From the NCBI GenBank assembly GCA_902601785.1, contig CACKOH010000009.1, positions 1 through 39,234 on the forward strand: 39,234 nt of DNA, given 5' to 3'. Positions 34,450-39,234 of this stretch are shown piece after piece. The DNA is from an uncultured Pelagibacteraceae bacterium. Its GTDB lineage: Bacteria > Pseudomonadota > Alphaproteobacteria > Pelagibacterales > Pelagibacteraceae. A program made the translations under genes and the position numbers. Position 1 is the first letter of the stretch, and each line of letters opens with the position of its first letter. The notes beneath the pieces were generated by a model, which worked only from the letters and a program-made list of their open reading frames with translations, was not told where the DNA came from and ran no database searches.

Positions 34450-35244
34450 GTGAGAAAAAATAAAATTAAACAAATGATGAAAGACGGTAAGCCCGTCATT
34501 AATGGTTGGTGTGCGATTCCTAGCACTGCATCTGCTGAAGCAATGGCTCATCAAGGTTGGGACTCATTAACTGTGGATATGCAACACGGGTTAGTAGATT
34601 ACAGTAATGCACTACCAATGATGCAAACGATATCAACAACAGATGTAACTCCTTTAGCAAGAGTAAATTGGAACGAACCAGGTCAAATAATGAAAATTTT
34701 AGACGCTGGATGTTATGGAATTATATGCCCAATGGTGAGTAATAAAAAAGAGGCAGAAAATTTTGTTCAAGCGTGTATGTATCCACCTGATGGTTATAGA
34801 AGTTTTGGCCCAGTAAGAGGTTTAATTTATGGAGGAGCTGATTATGCAGACCATGCTAATGAAGAAATATTAAAACTGGCAATGATAGAAACAAAAGAAT
34901 CTTTGGAAAATCTTGATGAGATTATGTCTACACCAGGTGTCGATGGTATTTATATTGGTCCTGCAGACTTAAGCTTAGCAATAGGTGAAAAGCCTGGTTT
35001 TGATAGACCAGAGTCTACAAAAGCTTATTCTGAAATTTTAAGAATCTTGGAACATGCGAAAAAACATAATATTTTTGCAGGAATTCATAACGGTACTACA
35101 GAATATGCAACTAAAATGATTGAAAAAGGTTTCAATTTTGTAACTATAGCATCTGATTTGAGAGCTTTAAGTGCTGGTGCTAAATCTACTGTAGATAAAA
35201 TGAAGGGATCTTTATCAGAAAAAGACGATAACGCTACTTACTAA
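34450..35244 (+). CDS. HpaI/HpcH-family class II 2-keto-3-deoxy acid aldolase
   Basis: The 264-aa enzyme has a GTG start 2 nt after the aldehyde dehydrogenase stop, giving the usual N-terminus MRKNKIKQMMKDGKPVINGW; an ATG further in would cut into it. The active-site residues of this TIM-barrel family are present: H46 (DMQHG), R71 (LARVNW), metal ligands E147 (MIETKE) and D173 (GPADLS). Such enzymes split 2-keto-3-deoxy acids into pyruvate and an aldehyde. With the aldehyde dehydrogenase it could form the lower end of a sugar-acid or cyclitol pathway. Confidence 0.88.
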   Translation: MRKNKIKQMMKDGKPVINGWCAIPSTASAEAMAHQGWDSLTVDMQHGLVDYSNALPMMQTISTTDVTPLARVNWNEPGQIMKILDAGCYGIICPMVSNKKEAENFVQACMYPPDGYRSFGPVRGLIYGGADYADHANEEILKLAMIETKESLENLDEIMSTPGVDGIYIGPADLSLAIGEKPGFDRPESTKAYSEILRILEHAKKHNIFAGIHNGTTEYATKMIEKGFNFVTIASDLRALSAGAKSTVDKMKGSLSEKDDNATY

Positions 35245-35265
35245 TTTAGTTGATCTAAAAATTCC

Positions 35266-36057
35266 TCAAATTGTTTTTTTTCTAAATTTGACGATTGATT
35301 TTTTTCCTGGAAATTTTCCATTCATCGAATCTTTTTTAAAAGCTTTTAAAGCTTTTATTCTTTCATTTTTAATTTCATTTCTCAATTTTAATAAATTTCC
35401 ATAAGCTTTGGAATGTCTTGGTGGGTTTTTAGTATCACCACAAATATCTTCCATAAATAAATACATCACATCAGCGTTTTTGCCTGATCCTAAAGAAACG
35501 GTAACTATATCAGTGCGCTTTGAAATTTCACCCATAACATTTTCTGGTATAACTTCGCACTCTGCAGAAAATGCACCAGCTTCCTCTAATCTTTTAAACT
35601 TTTTAAAAAGTTCATACGCTTCATTTGCAGTTTTACCTACTGCTCGCAACCCACCAATCCAAGTCGACTTTCTTGGTACTAAACCTAGATGACCCATCAC
35701 TGGAACATCTTCTTTAGATAGCATTTCAACTATATGCATACTTCTTGGTGTCATAACTGCATCTGCCCCATTTTCTAATGCTTTAAATGCACCTCGTATA
35801 ATATCTTCTTCTGTCACAAATTCATTTAATCCTAAAGCTGCAGTTAAAAATAAGTTTTTTGAACCTTCTCTTACAGAAATTACATTTTTTGCATTTGAGA
35901 TTATCATATCAAAACCTGCTTTTTCAGCTGCCTCAGCTTCCTCAATACTATTTGCCGTAACTTGTGTAAATTTTCTTTTTCCTTTTGATGTTTTTAAATC
36001 TCCAACAGTCAAAGTCCTTTTAGCTGGTTTAGCTGCCCATGTATAAATATTTTTCAT
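35266..36057 (-). CDS. PanB-like (ketopantoate hydroxymethyltransferase family) protein with altered metal site
   Basis: The 263-aa protein matches PanB over its core: KAGFDMIIS (D50), VPVMGHLGLVPRKSTWIGGLRAVG at 118 onward, and EEAGAFSAECEVIPENV, where E168 aligns with the catalytic glutamate. The N-terminal DSLGM loop of PanB is replaced by DMIISNAKN, and the KLEGG block, whose Glu holds Mg2+, reads VMTPRS. It is thus a family member that may not make ketopantoate and could act as another aldolase or lyase on a 2-keto acid. It overlaps the winged-helix gene by 4 nt (ATGA) and is convergent with the HpaI-type gene. Confidence 0.72.
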   Translation of the reverse strand: MKNIYTWAAKPAKRTLTVGDLKTSKGKRKFTQVTANSIEEAEAAEKAGFDMIISNAKNVISVREGSKNLFLTAALGLNEFVTEEDIIRGAFKALENGADAVMTPRSMHIVEMLSKEDVPVMGHLGLVPRKSTWIGGLRAVGKTANEAYELFKKFKRLEEAGAFSAECEVIPENVMGEISKRTDIVTVSLGSGKNADVMYLFMEDICGDTKNPPRHSKAYGNLLKLRNEIKNERIKALKAFKKDSMNGKFPGKKSIVKFRKKTI

Positions 36058-36470
36058 TTAATACCTTTGTAAAGAATATCTCTTCTATCAATAAACCCTT
36101 CAAAAGTTTTTATTGTAATTACTGATGGTAATATAAAAATTGATCTCTTATCTTTTTCATTTCTGATTATTCTAAAAAAACCTTTTTTGATGGCTGTATC
36201 AATATAAATATTTGAAGTTAAATAGGATTTTTCTATTACTTTTAATAATTGGTTTTTAGTTATGGATTTATTTTTATAATAAGCAAGCATGACCATGTGA
36301 AGCATAATCCAGTGCTGAGGTGTTAATGAAAACCAATTAAGTAATTCATTTTCCAATCTACCTTCAAAGTCTCCTAATGAAACTTCAGCTAATTTAATTC
36401 TTTTTTGAGTAATTTTAGGAATTTTTTTTTGTTCCTCAAAATGCTTAGGGTACTTAAACTGTTTCTTCAT
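36054..36470 (-). CDS. Small winged-helix (MarR-like) putative regulator
   Basis: The 138-aa basic protein is not clearly in a named family. After a charged N-terminus it has helices around LENELLNWFSLTPQHWIMLHMVMLAYY, then ITKNQLLKVIEKSYLTSNIYIDTAIKKGFF as a helix-turn-helix-like pair, then RIIRNEKDKRSIFILPS, which resembles the beta-hairpin wing with the DKRS motif of MarR proteins. The end GFIDRRDILYKG is a further helix. It lies between the DUF1907 gene and the PanB-like gene in one unit, so it could be the local regulator, possibly acting at the palindrome near 37520. Confidence 0.6.
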   Translation of the reverse strand: MKKQFKYPKHFEEQKKIPKITQKRIKLAEVSLGDFEGRLENELLNWFSLTPQHWIMLHMVMLAYYKNKSITKNQLLKVIEKSYLTSNIYIDTAIKKGFFRIIRNEKDKRSIFILPSVITIKTFEGFIDRRDILYKGIK

Positions 36471-36505
36471 CTTAAAATATTATCTCAAAGAGTATTAATT
36501 TAATA

Positions 36506-37474
36506 TTATTTTTTATTACTCAATTCTTTATAAATATTATTAACTCTGTGTACTTCTTCGGCAGTATTAAAATAACCTTCATATTCAATTTCCTCTGGAG
36601 TTACATCAAAATGATAGTGGCCAGCTATATTTTGTTTTGTATATGAGTGAAAATGGGTATGCTCACCAGACTCTCTTAAGTTAAGATCTCCACCTGTTGG
36701 ATCACCTGTCCATAAAACACTATAACCTTGTAGTTCGGGCCCGATAGGTTCATAAAATTGTAAAAAATCCTTAACACACTTCATCTGCTTAGGATCATAA
36801 TATTCATGCTTAATATCCGAATAATCAGGTTGAACATGAGATCTTATTTTTCCCTTTAAAATTCTAAATACTCCCGCTAAAGCTAAATGTTCGTTTTTTT
36901 CAATTTTTAAATTATCTTTTAAAGCTTTTCTCATAGCTTGAGGAAGAGAACCCTGCTCACCAGATCTTCCATGTATTTTAATTTTGATAACTTTTCCTTT
37001 AACTCCATCTGTATAAAAAACGTTGCCTAAACCACCATGTTTTCTTGCTGTATATTTTTCAGCAATACACTCTTTATTTCTTCCAACTCGAGCTATTATA
37101 GACTTTGACTCAGATGTAATTAAATTTTCATTTATAATCAGTTCTCCGCAATGGCCATCTAAACAAGACATAGCACCTGAACCGGCTCCTAATGCATATG
37201 ATTTTTGTGAACCAATAATTTTTGAAATTTCTTCATAATCAAACTCAGCACCTATAAAATTAGGATCATGCATGTAAGGCTCACCACCAACATCGATAAT
37301 TTTTTGATTACCACTTATACCCTCAGATGGGCATCCCCAATTTCTTAAATTAGGGCAATCAACTATAGAAACCTCTACAACTTTATAATTATTTGATAAT
37401 CCAACTTGTAAAGCCTTAGATATTTTTTCTAGTGAGTATTTTGTAAAGTTTGATTTTTCAATATTTAATTGCAT
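36506..37474 (-). CDS. DUF1907 (C11orf54/PTD012-like) metalloprotein, probable hydrolase
   Basis: The 322-aa protein matches the DUF1907 family (PF08925), best known from human C11orf54/PTD012. The C-terminal zinc site is present: EHTHFHSY (H272, H274) and AGHYHFDVTPEEIEYEGYF (H286), with the same HTH...HYH pattern. Upstream landmarks DVGGEPYMHDP, GAGSGAMSCLDGHCGEL, IHGRSGEQGSLPQAMRKAL and GKIRSHVQPDYS also fit. The human protein has ester hydrolase activity in vitro. It has no signal peptide, so it acts in the cytoplasm. It is the first gene of a minus-strand unit with a regulator and the PanB-like enzyme and is divergent from the PanE-like gene, which suggests hydrolysis of an ester or lactone in that pathway. 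Confidence 0.82.
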   Translation of the reverse strand: MQLNIEKSNFTKYSLEKISKALQVGLSNNYKVVEVSIVDCPNLRNWGCPSEGISGNQKIIDVGGEPYMHDPNFIGAEFDYEEISKIIGSQKSYALGAGSGAMSCLDGHCGELIINENLITSESKSIIARVGRNKECIAEKYTARKHGGLGNVFYTDGVKGKVIKIKIHGRSGEQGSLPQAMRKALKDNLKIEKNEHLALAGVFRILKGKIRSHVQPDYSDIKHEYYDPKQMKCVKDFLQFYEPIGPELQGYSVLWTGDPTGGDLNLRESGEHTHFHSYTKQNIAGHYHFDVTPEEIEYEGYFNTAEEVHRVNNIYKELSNKK

Positions 37475-37509
37475 TTCTGATTAAGCTATATTTTATTTTG
37501 CATAATGTC

Positions 37510-37535
37510 TATAGATAATATATATAATATCTATA
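37510..37535. promoter_or_regulatory. Inverted repeat between divergent DUF1907 and PanE-like genes, probable operator
   Basis: TATAGATA (37510-37517) and TATCTATA (37528-37535) form an 8-bp inverted repeat 10 nt apart, in the middle of the 87-nt gap between two divergent start codons. The spacing fits a dimeric regulator on two adjacent faces. Regulation of both units from this site is inferred; the MarR-like protein encoded nearby is a candidate. Confidence 0.5.
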
Positions 37536-37561
37536 CATAAATTAATTTAAAGAAAGTTTTA

Positions 37562-38506
37562 ATGATTAATAAAGATTTAAAAGTTGGTGTTCTAGGTGCT
37601 GGTGCAATGGGTTGTTTATTTGGAGGTTTGTTAGCAGAAAAAGGTTTAAACGTAACATTGATTGATGTTTGGAGAGAACATGTTGATACCATAAATAAAA
37701 ATGGTCTTAAAATGGATGGACATGGTGGCGATAGATTTATCAAAGTCAAAGCTACAAGTGACCCTTCAAGTGTAGGTGTAGTTGATGCGGTAATTGTTAT
37801 GTGTAAAGCAACATCATTGGAGACTGCTTTAAAAAGTGTAAAAAATATTATTGGTGAAAAAACTGCCTTCATGTCATTTCAAAATGGATTTGGTCACGAG
37901 GCAATTATGCAAGAAATAGTTGGAACCGAAAAGGTTTTAGGCGGAACAACTACTCAAGCATCAAACATTTTAGGTCCTGGACATATTATGAACCATGCAT
38001 CTCTACCCTCTTGGATTGGTGAATATGAAGGAGGTATGAGCGATAGAGTAAAAGATATTGCTGATACTTTTACAGCTTATGGATTAGAAACAATTGCAGC
38101 AGATGATGTTAAGAAGAGAAAGTGGATGAAATTATTTGCATTAACCGCAATAGGTCCACTTTCTGCTATTTTCGATCTCCATCATACTGATTTGTATATA
38201 AATAATACTGCAAATAAAATTTCTAGATCTCTTGGAAAGGAAATCATTCTAGAAACTAGAAAGGTTGCATTAGCAGATGGTGTAGAAGTATCAGAGGATG
38301 AATGTCTTTTTATGTTTAACAAGATTGTAGACTCTAACCAGACTAATAAATCTTCAATGGCTTTCGATGTGCAATATAAAAGAAAAACCGAAATTGACTT
38401 TATCAGTGGAGTAGTATCAAAATTGGGTAAAAAACACGGTATTAATACACCTTTAAACGACCTGATGTATAAAATGATTAAAGTAAAGGAGGGCATGTAT
38501 AGCTAA
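37562..38506 (+). CDS. PanE/ApbA-family 2-dehydropantoate 2-reductase-like enzyme
   Basis: The 314-aa protein has the family's NADPH motif GAGAMG at 12-17, the catalytic lysine K190 in KWMKLFALTAIGPLSAIF, and SSMAFDVQYKRKTEIDF with E277, the standard substrate-site motif. It should therefore be an active 2-keto/2-hydroxy acid oxidoreductase. The specific substrate may be ketopantoate or another branched 2-keto acid, given the divergent PanB-like gene. The stop is directly followed by the ATG of the next gene (TAAATG), and the product shows no signal peptide or extra domain. Confidence 0.85.
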   Translation: MINKDLKVGVLGAGAMGCLFGGLLAEKGLNVTLIDVWREHVDTINKNGLKMDGHGGDRFIKVKATSDPSSVGVVDAVIVMCKATSLETALKSVKNIIGEKTAFMSFQNGFGHEAIMQEIVGTEKVLGGTTTQASNILGPGHIMNHASLPSWIGEYEGGMSDRVKDIADTFTAYGLETIAADDVKKRKWMKLFALTAIGPLSAIFDLHHTDLYINNTANKISRSLGKEIILETRKVALADGVEVSEDECLFMFNKIVDSNQTNKSSMAFDVQYKRKTEIDFISGVVSKLGKKHGINTPLNDLMYKMIKVKEGMYS

Positions 38507-39234
38507 ATGCTAAAAATTGAAAAATTAAAAAAATTTAAAAGTAATTTTCCAATTTTAGTTGGTAACAACACAATTTCAAATCATCTTTGCGAGTCTTTAA
38601 TTAAAGAAATAAGTTCATCTGAAACGTTTGATGATTTAATCATGGGCGGAAGAAGCAGAATTAACAAGGGCTCAAAAAACTTCAAAAAATATATCAATAA
38701 ATCCAAGATTTCAAAAAAACTTTTTCAATTATTTAATAGTAAAAAGTTTTATAATAAAATTGAGAATATTTTTAAAAAAAATTTTAAAAATCAATCATGG
38801 GTAAATTTGTATCCACCAAAATTATTTAATACTAAAAAATTTACTATAAAAAAAAAGATTAATTCAATCGAACTTAAAGCTTTACTTGGTAAAAACTACA
38901 AACACCCAAATGTAAATTTGGATATTGATTTCTCAGTCTCAAAAGGAGGATACAGATTAAGACCACATCGTGATGATATAACCAGGTTATATAATTTTTT
39001 AATTTATTTAACAGATATTCCAAGAAAAAATGGGGGATCTTTGACAATTTATAAAAAAAAGGCAAAAAAAAATATTAGAAAAAGTTTTAAAAGATTTCCA
39101 AAAATGAGTGAACTTGAAATAGTAAAATCATTTATCCCTAAAAAAGGAACTGTAGTTTTTTTTCAATCAACTCCAAATTCATATCATGGAGTTAAACGTT
39201 TTATCGAAAAGAACTGTCCTAAAAGGTTTTTTAT
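38507..39234 (+). CDS. 2OG-Fe(II) oxygenase-like protein (partial, C-terminus beyond window)
   Basis: An ATG abutting the PanE-like stop opens a frame that stays open for 242 codons to the right edge. The first 130 residues are lysine-rich and lack recognisable motifs. The facial triad of prolyl-4-hydroxylase-type oxygenases follows: RPHRDD (H-x-D), the strand FLIYLTD, GGSLTIY, GTVVFFQS, then YHGV with the distal His and a basic residue in KRFF for 2-oxoglutarate. Such enzymes hydroxylate proteins, amino acids or small molecules using O2 and 2-oxoglutarate. It belongs to the same transcript as the PanE-like gene. The substrate is unknown and the gene end is missing. Confidence 0.72.
   Translation, partial: MLKIEKLKKFKSNFPILVGNNTISNHLCESLIKEISSSETFDDLIMGGRSRINKGSKNFKKYINKSKISKKLFQLFNSKKFYNKIENIFKKNFKNQSWVNLYPPKLFNTKKFTIKKKINSIELKALLGKNYKHPNVNLDIDFSVSKGGYRLRPHRDDITRLYNFLIYLTDIPRKNGGSLTIYKKKAKKNIRKSFKRFPKMSELEIVKSFIPKKGTVVFFQSTPNSYHGVKRFIEKNCPKRFF

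Noticed and set aside
11578..38506. Whole accessory block as a mobile genomic island
   Set aside because: No integrase, tRNA end, direct repeats, insertion sequence or composition change could be seen at either end; a variable region is plausible but mobility is unsupported.
1..39234. CRISPR arrays, prophage or toxin-antitoxin and defence systems
   Set aside because: No regularly spaced repeats, phage structural genes or recognisable defence proteins were found on either strand.

Overview
The window looks like part of a streamlined marine alphaproteobacterial genome of the SAR11/Pelagibacterales type. Base composition is strongly AT-rich, genes are packed with 0-70 nt gaps or small overlaps, and the longest non-coding stretch is about 190 nt. 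A sodium:solute symporter sits directly behind a TPP riboswitch (the ThiV arrangement reported for SAR11), there is a DmdA-like GcvT paralog, and all three nutrient transporters depend on a solute-binding protein. The assignment is inferred from these traits; no rRNA, tRNA, insertion sequence, integrase or CRISPR array is visible.

Region 1 (1-11.5 kb) is mostly housekeeping: a partial metallo-beta-lactamase-fold hydrolase; TesA-like esterase divergent from a YbbA/YbbP ABC system, their start codons overlapping in one CATG; a three-gene minus-strand set (54-aa two-helix membrane protein, mini-GNAT, TauE/SafE permease); the DmdA-like GcvT paralog; an ABC-2 exporter pair; a secreted thioredoxin-like protein; riboswitch-controlled thiV; and a secreted pentapeptide-repeat protein with an unknown 94-aa partner.

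Region 2 (11.5-25.5 kb) is nutrient uptake and sugar or acid-sugar metabolism: a tartrate/D-malate dehydrogenase; a CUT1 sugar ABC operon (binding protein, hairpin, two permeases, ATPase, SDR, nearby Gfo/Idh); and a TctCBA tripartite transporter operon that continues into an SDR and a ROK kinase, divergent from a PdxA-like dehydrogenase.

Region 3 (24.6-35.2 kb) is one long minus-strand unit: IolD, Gfo/Idh, 2-hydroxyacid dehydrogenase, CUT2 ATPase, permease, binding protein, hairpin, FucU/RbsD-like protein and ribokinase. It is divergent from an aldehyde dehydrogenase plus HpaI-type aldolase pair. Two genes here, iolD and the CUT2 ATPase, each carry a single extra base in or next to a homopolymer that breaks the reading frame.

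Region 4 (35.2-39.2 kb) is the least familiar part: a PanB-like enzyme with an altered metal site, a small winged-helix regulator, a bacterial DUF1907 (C11orf54/PTD012-like) metalloprotein, and, divergent from these across a long palindrome, a PanE-family reductase followed immediately by a partial 2OG-Fe(II) oxygenase.

A recurring design is that each of the three solute-binding-protein genes is followed at once by a strong intrinsic-terminator-like hairpin before the downstream genes of its unit. This would give high binding-protein and lower downstream expression in a CUT1, a TTT and a CUT2 system alike.
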